This document shows positions 49,324 to 58,724 of a DNA stretch of 64,000 nucleotides, piece after piece. The notes below the pieces were generated by a model. That model searched no databases. It was not told where the DNA came from and worked only from the letters and a program-made list of their open reading frames with translations. Source of the stretch: Psychroflexus sp. MES1-P1E (lineage in GTDB: Bacteria; Bacteroidota; Bacteroidia; Flavobacteriales; Flavobacteriaceae); contig NZ_PJBS01000351.1 of NCBI RefSeq assembly GCF_002836055.1, positions 29,446 to 93,445 of the forward strand, given 5' to 3'. Every line of letters starts with the position of its first letter. The first letter of the stretch is position 1. The position numbers and the translations under genes were made by a program.

Positions 49324-50811
49324 TTAGTAGTTAGGATTTTGTTCCCAATTGCCTTGAGAAAATTGAATTTCTTCTAGGGGTATTGGAAAAACTTCATTTT
49401 TCCCTGCTGTAAAGCCTTCTATCTGTTGAGCAGCTCTACCCGTTCTTACCAAATCGAAAAAACGATGTCCCTCACCAACTAGCTCTAAGCGTCTTTGTCT
49501 GTATATTTCATCTGTAAGCTGACTTCCAGAAACATTTATATCTGGTAAGCCTGCTCTATTTCTTACTTGATTTACATAATCTAAAGCTAAAACATCATTG
49601 ATGCTTCCCCTATTTAAAGCTTCAGCAGCCATCAATAAAACATCTGCAAAACGTATAGCTCTATAATTATTAGGCTGTGTCAAATTAGCATCTCCTAAAT
49701 TTTCATTTTGTCGAGGAATGTATTTTCTATTGTAATACCCTGTATGTCCAGTTTGAGGATCTTGATTTCCTATGACAAAAATGGCTCCAGTATCTGCAGC
49801 CCAGGCTTCAATATCTAAAATACTTAACTCTTTACGTAAATCGCTAGTTTCAAAAGCATCAAACATTTCTTGTGTAGGCAAATTAAATCCAAAGCCAGAT
49901 TCATAAAGCGGGCCATCATACCCTCTTACGCCACTAAATCCAACCATCACATTTCCTTCACTACACTGGAGGCAATCAAAACCAGCACCTTCCGTACCTG
50001 TATATTGAATTTCAAATACAGCTTCAGCACTATTTTCTGCTTCATATTCGAATAGATTTAAAACATCTTCTTCTGGTACAGTCCCATAAAGGCGGAAGCC
50101 TGAATTTACTACTTCGTTAAGTTGAGCTGCTGCTAAGCCGAACTCATCCTGGAATAAATGTACTTTGCCAAGTAAAGCCTGAGCAGAAGCTTTGGTAGCC
50201 CGTCCAACTTCAACTGCTTGTGGAGATAAATTTGGAATTGCTAAATTCAAGTCATTTTCAATGTAGGCGTAAACATCTTCAACAGAAGCTCTTGGTATAG
50301 AAGTCTCTTCTCCTAATTCAAAGCGCCCTTCTGGTTTAATGGGAATAGGTCCAAACCATTTCACTAATTCAAAATTGAAATAAGCTCTTAAGAAGCGGAC
50401 TTCAGCTATAATCTGTTCTTTTCCGTCAAAGTCTATCTTATCTTTATTTTCAATAATGTAAGACGCTCTATACACTCCAGCGAAATTAAAATCCCAGACA
50501 TTATCGATATCATCATTTACCGGAGTATGAATCATTCTGTCCACTTGCTGCCATCCCACTACGTCTGTAGCACTTTCTCCTCCAGCATTTGCATTATCAG
50601 ATGCTATTTCTCCAAGTATCACATTGATGTATGTCGCTTGCAAAAGATCGTAAGCACCTACTAGAGCATTTCGGAAATCATCTTCAGTTTCAAAAAATGT
50701 TTCAGAAGTTAATTGAAAAGGAGGATCTACATCTACAAAATCATCACTACAGGATACCAAAGCAAATGCTATTAAAATCAATGTGCATTTATTATAAAAA
50801 GTGTTCATCAT
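49324..50811 (-). CDS. SusD family nutrient-binding outer-membrane lipoprotein
   Basis: 495-residue RagB/SusD protein. The lipobox is ALVSCSDDF. The N-terminal SusD-like region has FFETEDDFRNALVGAYDLLQ and the TPR-like AQALLGKVHLFQDEFGLAAAQ. The C-terminal signature is YRAIRFADVLLMAAEALNRG, RNRAGLPDI and RRLELVGEGHRFFDLVRTGR, ending in FPIPLEEIQ. It forms the lid over the SusC channel. It is spaced 10 bases from both neighbours. Confidence 0.95.
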   Translation of the reverse strand: MMNTFYNKCTLILIAFALVSCSDDFVDVDPPFQLTSETFFETEDDFRNALVGAYDLLQATYINVILGEIASDNANAGGESATDVVGWQQVDRMIHTPVNDDIDNVWDFNFAGVYRASYIIENKDKIDFDGKEQIIAEVRFLRAYFNFELVKWFGPIPIKPEGRFELGEETSIPRASVEDVYAYIENDLNLAIPNLSPQAVEVGRATKASAQALLGKVHLFQDEFGLAAAQLNEVVNSGFRLYGTVPEEDVLNLFEYEAENSAEAVFEIQYTGTEGAGFDCLQCSEGNVMVGFSGVRGYDGPLYESGFGFNLPTQEMFDAFETSDLRKELSILDIEAWAADTGAIFVIGNQDPQTGHTGYYNRKYIPRQNENLGDANLTQPNNYRAIRFADVLLMAAEALNRGSINDVLALDYVNQVRNRAGLPDINVSGSQLTDEIYRQRRLELVGEGHRFFDLVRTGRAAQQIEGFTAGKNEVFPIPLEEIQFSQGNWEQNPNY

Positions 50812-50820
50812 TGTTCTGTA

Positions 50821-53800
50821 TTAAAGTTTAACATTTAGTCCTAATGTATATGTTCTAGGGAGGGGGTAAAAACCTAAGTCAATTCCTCCCCCTATTGGTG
50901 CACCCGTAGATGCTGTTGGGTCGTAACCTGAGTATTCTGTAAACGTAAAAGCATTATCTACTTTTGCATAGATTTTCACAGAAGTGAGCCCTACAGTTTT
51001 TAAAGCCTCTGTAGGTAAAGAGTATCCAAAGGAGATGGTCTGGATCCTAAGGAAAGAACCATCTTCAACAAAATAGTCTGAGAATAATTTGTTGGCTGTG
51101 GCCCCTGCGGAAACTCTAGGCTCTGTAGTGGAAGTACCTGGCCCCGTCCAACGATCTAATCTCCGACTTAGCATGTTCACATTAACTTGATCACGCTCAA
51201 AATTTCTTACAATTTCGCTACCAAGATTAGCAAATGAGTATGCACTAAAGTCAAAGTTTTTGTAATTGAAAGATAAATTAAAACCCATAGTAACGTCAGG
51301 GATAGGATCTCCAATATAGGTTCTATCATCTTGAGTTATTGCCCCGTCACCATTTACATCCACAAACCTTATATCACCAGGTCTTGCCGTTGCTCCAAGT
51401 AAAGCCTGAGAAGGATGTGCCTCTACTTCAGCTTGAGACTGAAAGATCCCATCGGTTTTTAAACCATAAAAATAACCTATTGGTAGACCAACCTCCATTC
51501 TTGAGGGCGGAAGTTGTCCTACACTAAACTGTCCACCTTCAAGAAATGGTGCTCCGTTTATTTGGGTAACTTCATTATCTACAGTACTCAAATTGTAATT
51601 CACACTAAAGGAGAAATCATCATTAACTTCTTTACTATAGTTTAAAGACAATTCAATACCCTTATTTACAACAGTACCTGCATTAATTGTAGGAGCTAAA
51701 CTCCCTGGTGCGGAAGTTCCAAAAATACCAGAGGTTGGTATACTAGGTATTAACAAATCCTCTCTTTCATTTCTATAGTAATCAAATGTTACTCGTAAGT
51801 CCCTGTTTAGAAATTCAAGATCAAGTCCAAGGTCTAATTTTGTTGAAATTTCCCACTTAACGTTTGGATTAGCAAGAGGACCTAAAGCTTGACCTTCTGT
51901 TAAACTTTGGTCTTCTCCAAAAACATAGGTCGCTTCACCGTTGAGTCTTGAAAGAAAAAGAAAATTACCAATTTGATCATTTCCTAATTGACCATAGCTC
52001 CCTCTTAATTTTGCAAAATTGATAAAATCACTAGTCCCTATAAAATCCTCCTCAGTCATAATCCAACCCGCAGTAACTGAAGGGAACCATGCAGAGGCAT
52101 TATTTGGCCCAAAATTGGAAGATGTATCACGTCGTATAATCCCTGATAAAAGATAGCGATCTAAATACGAAAACTCAACTCTACTGAAATAAGATAATCT
52201 TCTGAATTCGCTAACAAATGAACCATTGGTCTGGTTATCGCCGACTCCAATAGCAGTATCTAAATCTGCAAACTGAAAGCTATTTCTAGGGACTCCTGTT
52301 CTAGAGGCAAAAAGTCCTTCGCCATGGGCTCTAAAAACTGTTGTTCCTAGTGTAAAGTTTACGTCTAAATCGTCGAAGAACGTTTTTTCGATGGTGTTAA
52401 ATAAATCAAAGGTATAATCGTAGAAATCTTGTTGGTTGAGATTAACTTGATTAAAAGGACGATTAAATACCTTTCCATTACCAAAATTAAACTCTGGGAA
52501 GAACTCCCTATTGTTTAATTTAGAGGAATTGAATCCATATCTAGCAGTTAATTTAAAATCCTTGACATATTCCAATTCAGCTTTAAAAGAACCACTTAAT
52601 CGATTGCTCTCAAAATCGTTGAAGGTATTATTGATTTGTGCCAATGGGTTAACCACTTCGTTTCCCAAATCTATAGTGCCATCCAAATTATTCTGGTTCC
52701 GACTAATTACTGGAGCAATATTAATAGCATTAAAAAGAACAGACCCAAGTCCAAATGAATTTATGCCTTGAGATCTATTGTTTGTAAAAAACACGTTAGC
52801 ACTTACATTTAAAAAATCTCTCACATCTGTGTTTAGGGAGATGCTGGCTGTGGTTCTCTTGAAGTTAGATTTGTCGGGAGCAACAATACCACCTTGGTCT
52901 AGATGAGATGCGCTAAAGGAGTAATCGGTATTCTCAGACCCACCTCTTATAGATACATTATTGCTAATGACTGTAGGCGTTTCAAAAACTTGACCTTGCC
53001 AATCTGTATTATTGTTAATTTGAGAAAGGTTAGTGTATGGTAAATCCAGACCTGCGTTAGCATATTTTTCATTGGTCAGTAACACATATTCGTTGGCATT
53101 CAATAAAGACAATTCCCTTGTTGTTTCTTGTAAACCAACGTAAGTATTATAAGACACCACTGCGGACTGATTTCTTTCTCCTCTTTTGGTTTCAATAAGG
53201 ACAACCCCATTGGCCCCTATGGAACCATAAATAGCAGCCTGTGCATCTTTTAAGATAGTTATTGACTCAATATCCTGAGGATTTATAGAATTTAAACCTC
53301 CATCGTACTGAGCGCCATTTAAAATGATGAGCGGAGAACTGTTTCCGTTGGTTGATACTCCTCTAATTCTAATATTAGATTCTGCTCCAGGTGCACCAGA
53401 TTGAGGAGTTACACTTACTCCTGCAGAAGTCCCCTGAAGTGCAGTAGCAGCATTGATGGGTTCAAGGTCCTGAATAGATTGAGAATTAACGGTAGAAACA
53501 GAGCCAGTGATTTTTCGTTTGCTACTAGAACCATATCCAATAACGACCACATCGTCTAGAGCTTCGGTATCTGATTCTAATTTAACATCAAATTGGGTTT
53601 GGCCTGCACCTTTTATTTTTAAAGTTTTGAACCCTAAATAGGAAAATACTAGAGTTGCATCCTCTTGGACCGAGGGCAGTATAAAATTACCGTCAAAATC
53701 TGTGGTTGTCCCTTGTGAAGTACCTTCTACAATAACGTTCACCCCTAATAAAGGCATCCCAGATTCTTTATCTGCCACACTGCCTTCAATATCTCTCACC

Positions 53801-53859
53801 TGCGAAAACACGCAAAGAGAGAAAAAGCAAAACGTCGTTAACAAAAAATTTTTAATCAT
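50821..53859 (-). CDS. SusC family TonB-dependent receptor
   Basis: 1012-residue outer-membrane transporter. After the signal peptide (ending VFSQ) comes a carboxypeptidase-regulatory-like domain (VNVIVEGTSQGTTTDFDGNF), the TonB-linked plug with DDVVVIGYGSSSKRKITGSV and IRIRGVSTNGNSSPLIILNG, and a large barrel ending in RTYTLGLNVKL. With SusD it imports glucan oligosaccharides using TonB energy. It is the first structural gene after the regulator. A 240-base intergenic region with an inverted repeat precedes it. Confidence 0.96.
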   Translation of the reverse strand: MIKNFLLTTFCFFSLCVFSQVRDIEGSVADKESGMPLLGVNVIVEGTSQGTTTDFDGNFILPSVQEDATLVFSYLGFKTLKIKGAGQTQFDVKLESDTEALDDVVVIGYGSSSKRKITGSVSTVNSQSIQDLEPINAATALQGTSAGVSVTPQSGAPGAESNIRIRGVSTNGNSSPLIILNGAQYDGGLNSINPQDIESITILKDAQAAIYGSIGANGVVLIETKRGERNQSAVVSYNTYVGLQETTRELSLLNANEYVLLTNEKYANAGLDLPYTNLSQINNNTDWQGQVFETPTVISNNVSIRGGSENTDYSFSASHLDQGGIVAPDKSNFKRTTASISLNTDVRDFLNVSANVFFTNNRSQGINSFGLGSVLFNAINIAPVISRNQNNLDGTIDLGNEVVNPLAQINNTFNDFESNRLSGSFKAELEYVKDFKLTARYGFNSSKLNNREFFPEFNFGNGKVFNRPFNQVNLNQQDFYDYTFDLFNTIEKTFFDDLDVNFTLGTTVFRAHGEGLFASRTGVPRNSFQFADLDTAIGVGDNQTNGSFVSEFRRLSYFSRVEFSYLDRYLLSGIIRRDTSSNFGPNNASAWFPSVTAGWIMTEEDFIGTSDFINFAKLRGSYGQLGNDQIGNFLFLSRLNGEATYVFGEDQSLTEGQALGPLANPNVKWEISTKLDLGLDLEFLNRDLRVTFDYYRNEREDLLIPSIPTSGIFGTSAPGSLAPTINAGTVVNKGIELSLNYSKEVNDDFSFSVNYNLSTVDNEVTQINGAPFLEGGQFSVGQLPPSRMEVGLPIGYFYGLKTDGIFQSQAEVEAHPSQALLGATARPGDIRFVDVNGDGAITQDDRTYIGDPIPDVTMGFNLSFNYKNFDFSAYSFANLGSEIVRNFERDQVNVNMLSRRLDRWTGPGTSTTEPRVSAGATANKLFSDYFVEDGSFLRIQTISFGYSLPTEALKTVGLTSVKIYAKVDNAFTFTEYSGYDPTASTGAPIGGGIDLGFYPLPRTYTLGLNVKL

Positions 53860-53937
53860 ATCTGTTGTTTGTTTAATAGTAAATCTAACATTAAGTACGT
53901 CACAATTAGTTTTTTAGGAATTACAAAAAAACTACAA

Positions 53938-53972
53938 GCTGTTAAAATTAAGGTTTTCTGAATTTTAACAGC
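53938..53972 (-). promoter_or_regulatory. Perfect inverted repeat upstream of susC
   Basis: GCTGTTAAAATT and AATTTTAACAGC pair over 12 bp around an 11-base spacer. A third GCTGTTAAATTTTTAAC lies at 54006-54022. The site is about 80 bases before the SusC start and 130 after the regulator stop. It could be an operator or, since a T7 tract follows nearby on the minus strand, the regulator's terminator. Confidence 0.5.
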
Positions 53973-54097
53973 CCCTCACCGCCTGATTGTAGTAAGCTAA
54001 ATAGAGCTGTTAAATTTTTAACTACAACGTTATATTTTGCGAATTTTAAGCCATGTGTAGTGGTGATGTAGAGTTGAAATTGGCTATTGTATTGGTT

Positions 54098-56959
54098 CTA
54101 AATTTCCAAAATATAATCTGCTAGGCCAATTTCACGTGGTAAGTCCATTTTTTTACGCAAACGATATCGTTTCACTTCAACACTTTTTGTAGATATGTTG
54201 AAAAGCGGTGCGATCTCTTTGGACGATAAATTCAAACGCAAGTAGGCACTTAGTCTTAAATCATTTGGCGTTAAAGAATTATGTTTAGATTTCATCTTTT
54301 TCAAAAAGTCTTTATCTGCATTATTAAAAGCTTCTTCGAAGATCTTCCAATCGTCTGAATTGTTGATATTTTTATCGATAATCTTAATCACATTCCTAGA
54401 AGAAGCTTGTAATGGTTTTGATTTTTGGAGTTCCTCTTTTATTGAATTTAGAAATTCATTTTTCTTAATTAAGCTCATCGTAGAAACAGCCAACTCTCTA
54501 TTCTTGGTTTCTATGTCCTGTTTGAGCTGTTCATTTTTGACTTGCATAAGTTCTTGCTCACTTTCAAGTTCTTTGAGTTCTAATTCTTGGTTAGCTTTCC
54601 GCTTTAGTTCAATTTTTTGTTTTTTATAATAGCGTTTATAAATAGTGTGAATCACTAAAAAGAAAACAATTGAAGTTGAAAGATAAACAATAAGCATAAG
54701 GTTTGAAAAAGAAAAAGGACGCTCTACAGTAAAAATAAACGATTTAGAACTCTTTTGGTAACTCTCTCCGATTCTTGCTCTCACCTGAAATTCGTAATCC
54801 CCAGAAGCCAGATTACTATATGTCATTTCGTTTTTTGCCCCCCAAGCAGTCCAGTCTTCTATAAACCCCTTAAGCCGAAATTGATATTCAGAAGAAAAAT
54901 ATTTTTCAAAATGTGGTACACTAAAATTAAAATGAATGTTATTAAACTTATTCTTTAATACTGCTGGTTTATCTTTAGCCAAGGACACTGGTTCTTTTCC
55001 ATTTTCCCAGTACTTTATAGTAGTTAAATTTAGAGGTTGGTCAATTTTTGATTTAGAAAATTTATCATAATTAATGACCATATAGCCTTGTGTAAAGCCT
55101 AATAAGTATTCATCGTCACTTAACTGAAGAATATTTTCATAACCGGCCATCGTTCCTCTAGAATCCGATGTAATTGGAATGGAGCCTAGCCTGTAATTCT
55201 CATTCAATTTACCTTGTAAAGTAAAATCTACACTATTTTTATTGAAACTCCACAGCCCAATTTCTCCATCAGTAACTGCCAATTTTCCAGAAGAATACGT
55301 TTCTTCAGAATACATCTGACTTAGTAAACTGTCTTTTTGAAAAGTATTAGTATCCATCTGAAATTTCCAAATGCCTTTTTGTTGGGCGTAATACACTTGA
55401 CCTTTAAATTTAGCCAAACTAGAATATAGACCTTTTTCTAGATCTACGTATTGGTGTATTTTAGAAACTTGAGTAAAGTCTTTATCTAAGCTTATGCGAT
55501 AAACGCCTTTGTATTCGTGATCAATTAAAACTTCATTGGGTGATATAAATTCAACAAATTTTGATGAAACGTCAAAATTTTTGATTTTGTTACGAAACTG
55601 CCATTGACCAGTCACCTTCTCTAAAACACTCAACCCTGAATAATTACCCTGTATAATGAGACGTGGCTGGTTTGGGACCGACTTGAAACACCATGTACCT
55701 AGTAACTCCGAAAGTTGCTCAAAGTAGTTATCTCCAACGACAAACGACCCGTTGTTATGGCCACAAAAAAGAGTACCATCGATGGTTTTAAGAGCCCATA
55801 CTTGACCCTTGGACCCTTTCACAAGTTGAAAGTCGTCGCCAGGACTTTCAACTGTTCTATAAAAAAGACCTTGATTTGTTCCTAAATAAAGACGATTATG
55901 GTAAACGATGGAAGTATAAATGGTGCCTAAAATTCCTTTATCATCATTAAAAACACTGATTGGAGAGTTTATATTAACACAATCAATACCATTATCGAGT
56001 CCAAGCCAAATATTTCTGTCTTTGTCCTCAAAAACAGATAAAACTGTATTATTGGTAAGACCCTCCTGCTGTGAAATTTGATTCGTAATACGACCTTCGG
56101 GAGTGAGAAAAATAACGCCTTGGGAAATCGTTCCTAAAACAATACCTCCATCAATCTTTTGTAAACTAGCATATACATTAAAGGTATTAAGACTAGTAGA
56201 ATTTGAAGGCCACAATTGAGGAGCTTTCTCTAATGTATAGATACCTTCTGTTTCGGTTTGCACCAAGATTTGATTTTTATAGGTATAAAGATTCGTTATC
56301 CGATTAGTTGTAAAGTAAACATGATCTGAAACCAATAGAGGGTTGCCATCTTCAATTTTGAAAAGCCCCTTATTTACAATTTGAAAATAAAGATCTGACT
56401 CCAGCTTAAACATTTTTGAAATTGAACCTTCAATAGGGATTTTATCTACGGTCTTATTATCAGTATGATAAGTATATATATGATCTAGAGATTGAAAAAT
56501 AATCCAGTCTTCAAGCCTTTCAATAGTCCAGAATTGTTCATCTGTACCAATAGAATCAATGATATCTAGAGATAGTGAATTATAGACTAAAGCACCTGTA
56601 GACTGTTTTTCCCAAAATCCAAATTCCCGATAACTCCCTGAATATATTTTATCGTCATGAAAAAAAACGGAACGAAGAATGGTTTTGTTAGGAGAGAGGT
56701 ATAGGGCCCATGCTTCCCCATCAAACTCCAATAATCCTTTATTGTTGGCTATATATATGTGCTTATTTTCTCCTTGTGTAATGGACCAGTTCTGGTTATC
56801 AGCTTGATAGTCTTTAGGGGAAAAACTTAGAACAGGAGGCAATTCCTGAGAATAACTAGATCCTAGAAAGCAAAAGAATAAGCAAACATGTAGGGATACA
56901 CGAAACTTAACATTGTAAAGAGTGTAAGTCTTAATCCCAAATATCTTCAAGCTCTTCAA
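54098..56959 (-). CDS. Two-component-like sensor with Y_Y_Y and LuxR-type HTH domains (no kinase)
   Basis: 953-residue transmembrane regulator. A signal-like N-terminus ends SSYSQE; periplasmic reg_prop/beta-propeller repeats follow (about residues 50-660). A Y_Y_Y domain (EKYFSSEYQFRLKGFIEDWTAW), one membrane helix near residue 775 (LMLIVYLSTSIVFFLVIHTI) and a coiled coil come next. The C-terminal HTH reads LTPNDLRLSAYLRLNLSSKE and ISTKSVEVKRYRLRKKM. The layout resembles hybrid regulators but without His kinase or receiver domains, like SusR-type activators. It probably binds a glucan oligomer in the periplasm and activates susC. Its start overlaps the end of the MFS gene by 29 bases. Confidence 0.88.
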   Translation of the reverse strand: MKSLKIFGIKTYTLYNVKFRVSLHVCLFFCFLGSSYSQELPPVLSFSPKDYQADNQNWSITQGENKHIYIANNKGLLEFDGEAWALYLSPNKTILRSVFFHDDKIYSGSYREFGFWEKQSTGALVYNSLSLDIIDSIGTDEQFWTIERLEDWIIFQSLDHIYTYHTDNKTVDKIPIEGSISKMFKLESDLYFQIVNKGLFKIEDGNPLLVSDHVYFTTNRITNLYTYKNQILVQTETEGIYTLEKAPQLWPSNSTSLNTFNVYASLQKIDGGIVLGTISQGVIFLTPEGRITNQISQQEGLTNNTVLSVFEDKDRNIWLGLDNGIDCVNINSPISVFNDDKGILGTIYTSIVYHNRLYLGTNQGLFYRTVESPGDDFQLVKGSKGQVWALKTIDGTLFCGHNNGSFVVGDNYFEQLSELLGTWCFKSVPNQPRLIIQGNYSGLSVLEKVTGQWQFRNKIKNFDVSSKFVEFISPNEVLIDHEYKGVYRISLDKDFTQVSKIHQYVDLEKGLYSSLAKFKGQVYYAQQKGIWKFQMDTNTFQKDSLLSQMYSEETYSSGKLAVTDGEIGLWSFNKNSVDFTLQGKLNENYRLGSIPITSDSRGTMAGYENILQLSDDEYLLGFTQGYMVINYDKFSKSKIDQPLNLTTIKYWENGKEPVSLAKDKPAVLKNKFNNIHFNFSVPHFEKYFSSEYQFRLKGFIEDWTAWGAKNEMTYSNLASGDYEFQVRARIGESYQKSSKSFIFTVERPFSFSNLMLIVYLSTSIVFFLVIHTIYKRYYKKQKIELKRKANQELELKELESEQELMQVKNEQLKQDIETKNRELAVSTMSLIKKNEFLNSIKEELQKSKPLQASSRNVIKIIDKNINNSDDWKIFEEAFNNADKDFLKKMKSKHNSLTPNDLRLSAYLRLNLSSKEIAPLFNISTKSVEVKRYRLRKKMDLPREIGLADYILEI

Positions 56960-58307
56960 GTGATTTGTTTTTGGTTTCTGGTAAATATTTGTAAGTGAAC
57001 ACTATGATAAGTATTATAAATCCTATAAAAATAAAATAGGGTAATGATCCATTCCAAAAGCTATTCATATTGGTCTCACTTTCAGAAACAACAGGGAAAA
57101 ATTGTGATACAACGTAATTCGAAGCCCATTGAGCTGCAACAGCAATAGACATGGCTGCACTTCTAATTCGATTAGGAAACATCTCGGAAAGCAAAACCCA
57201 AACTACAGGTCCCATCGACATCGCAAAAGAAGCGATAAAAAGCAATACGCCTATCAGAGAAACCAACCCAACACTTTGTTGCTGAAGACTAATACCGAGT
57301 AAAGAAAATCCAATTATCATTCCTACACATCCAATATAAACCAAAGGTTTTCTTCCAAATTTATCTACAGAGAACATAGCAATAAAAGTGAAGATCAAAT
57401 TGATAAAAGCTAAAAGAATTTGTTGTTCAATAACATCATCTTTCCCAAAACCTAAAGCTTTTTCAAAAATATCTGAGCCATAATATAACACGGCGTTGAT
57501 CCCAGTAAATTGTTGTAACATAGAAAATATAGTCCCTATGCATATAATACCTAAAATTGCTTTCGAAAAAAAGTTGACTTTAGGCTTTTCTAGATTTTGA
57601 TCTATTGAATCCTGAATTTGGTGAGCTTCTTTTTTAGCCAATTCACTACCATGGATTTTTAAAAGAGTACTATACCCTTCTTCAGGTTTTTGCATCAGGT
57701 ATAACCATCTAGGACTTTTAGGGACAAAAAATAACAGAACCAAGAACAAGCTACTAGGAATTAACTCCGACCAAAACATTCGTCGCCAGCCAAAAGAAAT
57801 ATTCTCAGCGACACTTAACTTATCACCAATAAAGTATGTCACCAAAAAGACTACGAAAAACCCAATGACAATAGCCAACTGATAAAAAGTAACTAAAGTT
57901 CCACGCCTGTGTGAAGGGGCGATTTCAGCAATATACATAGGAGCAGACATAGAGGCTATACCTATACCAAGTCCACCTATAATTCTAAAAACCACCAATA
58001 AGCTAACTGAATCAGGTAAAAAAGAAGGTAGGCCTGAGCCCCATGCTGAAATTGTAAATAAAACTGCAGAAATTATTAATGAATACTTTCTACCAATTTT
58101 CATACTTAAGTAACCCGCACTCAGAGCCCCTACAAGACAACCTATTAAGGCCGACCCAACGACCCAACCCTTTAAAGCTGGATCTAAGTCAAAGTGTTGA
58201 CTCAGAAAGTATTGAGCACCATTAATAACACCAGTATCATAACCAAACAAAAATCCACCAAGTGCAGATACAGAGGTAATGAGCAATAAAAACGTTTTAG
58301 ACTTCAT
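56931..58307 (-). CDS. MFS sugar porter (glucose/xylose type)
   Basis: 458-residue inner-membrane permease with 12 predicted helices. Sugar-porter signatures are GGFLFGYDTGVINGA, GRKYSLI, the R-x-G-G-x-G-I-G loop RIIGGLGIGIASM, PMYIAEIAP, PKSPRWLYL, QQFTGINAVLYYG, and PETKNKSLEELE at the end. It probably brings in glucose released from the glucan, by proton symport. It is the first gene of the locus, overlapping the regulator. Confidence 0.93.
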   Translation of the reverse strand: MKSKTFLLLITSVSALGGFLFGYDTGVINGAQYFLSQHFDLDPALKGWVVGSALIGCLVGALSAGYLSMKIGRKYSLIISAVLFTISAWGSGLPSFLPDSVSLLVVFRIIGGLGIGIASMSAPMYIAEIAPSHRRGTLVTFYQLAIVIGFFVVFLVTYFIGDKLSVAENISFGWRRMFWSELIPSSLFLVLLFFVPKSPRWLYLMQKPEEGYSTLLKIHGSELAKKEAHQIQDSIDQNLEKPKVNFFSKAILGIICIGTIFSMLQQFTGINAVLYYGSDIFEKALGFGKDDVIEQQILLAFINLIFTFIAMFSVDKFGRKPLVYIGCVGMIIGFSLLGISLQQQSVGLVSLIGVLLFIASFAMSMGPVVWVLLSEMFPNRIRSAAMSIAVAAQWASNYVVSQFFPVVSESETNMNSFWNGSLPYFIFIGFIILIIVFTYKYLPETKNKSLEELEDIWD

Positions 58308-58724
58308 CTGTTAATTTTTGTTGAGCAAAATAGAAAACATATTTCAAATATACATCACTATATCGATAGAGATTTTTGTGGTTATGGTTTTGTACAGGTT
58401 CAAAATTATACACTACTATGGTAAAAGTTACTAATATAAAAATAAAACGAGTAAATAATAATAATTTTTAGAGCTATCCAATCTAGAAAGCAAAAAATAA
58501 CGCCTAGATCCTTTGAGTTTAAATCTCTTTAGCAAAATGATAAATTATATTTGAAGGCAAATTAATAAATTTCAAAAACAACTTACGTCTCCATATTAGC
58601 CTTCGAACTTCTAGATAATATACCAGAAAAAAGAAATTAATAAAGATTTAGTGTTTAGGTTAAATCGAAGTCAAAAATTATAAAAACTGCCGAATACATC
58701 TTATATTGAAGAAAATAAAAATTT
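58308..58724. other. 417-base intergenic region
   Basis: AT-rich DNA between divergent genes (MFS porter and alcohol dehydrogenase), with stop codons in all frames and no repeat copy. It contains one perfect -7 element on each strand (58345-58352 minus, 58546-58553 plus). I see nothing else. Confidence 0.5.
58345..58352 (-). promoter_or_regulatory. Bacteroidota -7 promoter element before the glucan locus
   Basis: On the minus strand this reads TATATTTG, an exact TAnnTTTG match, 38 bases before the ATG of the MFS porter gene. No clear -33 TTG is seen. It could start the long transcript of the locus. Confidence 0.4.
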
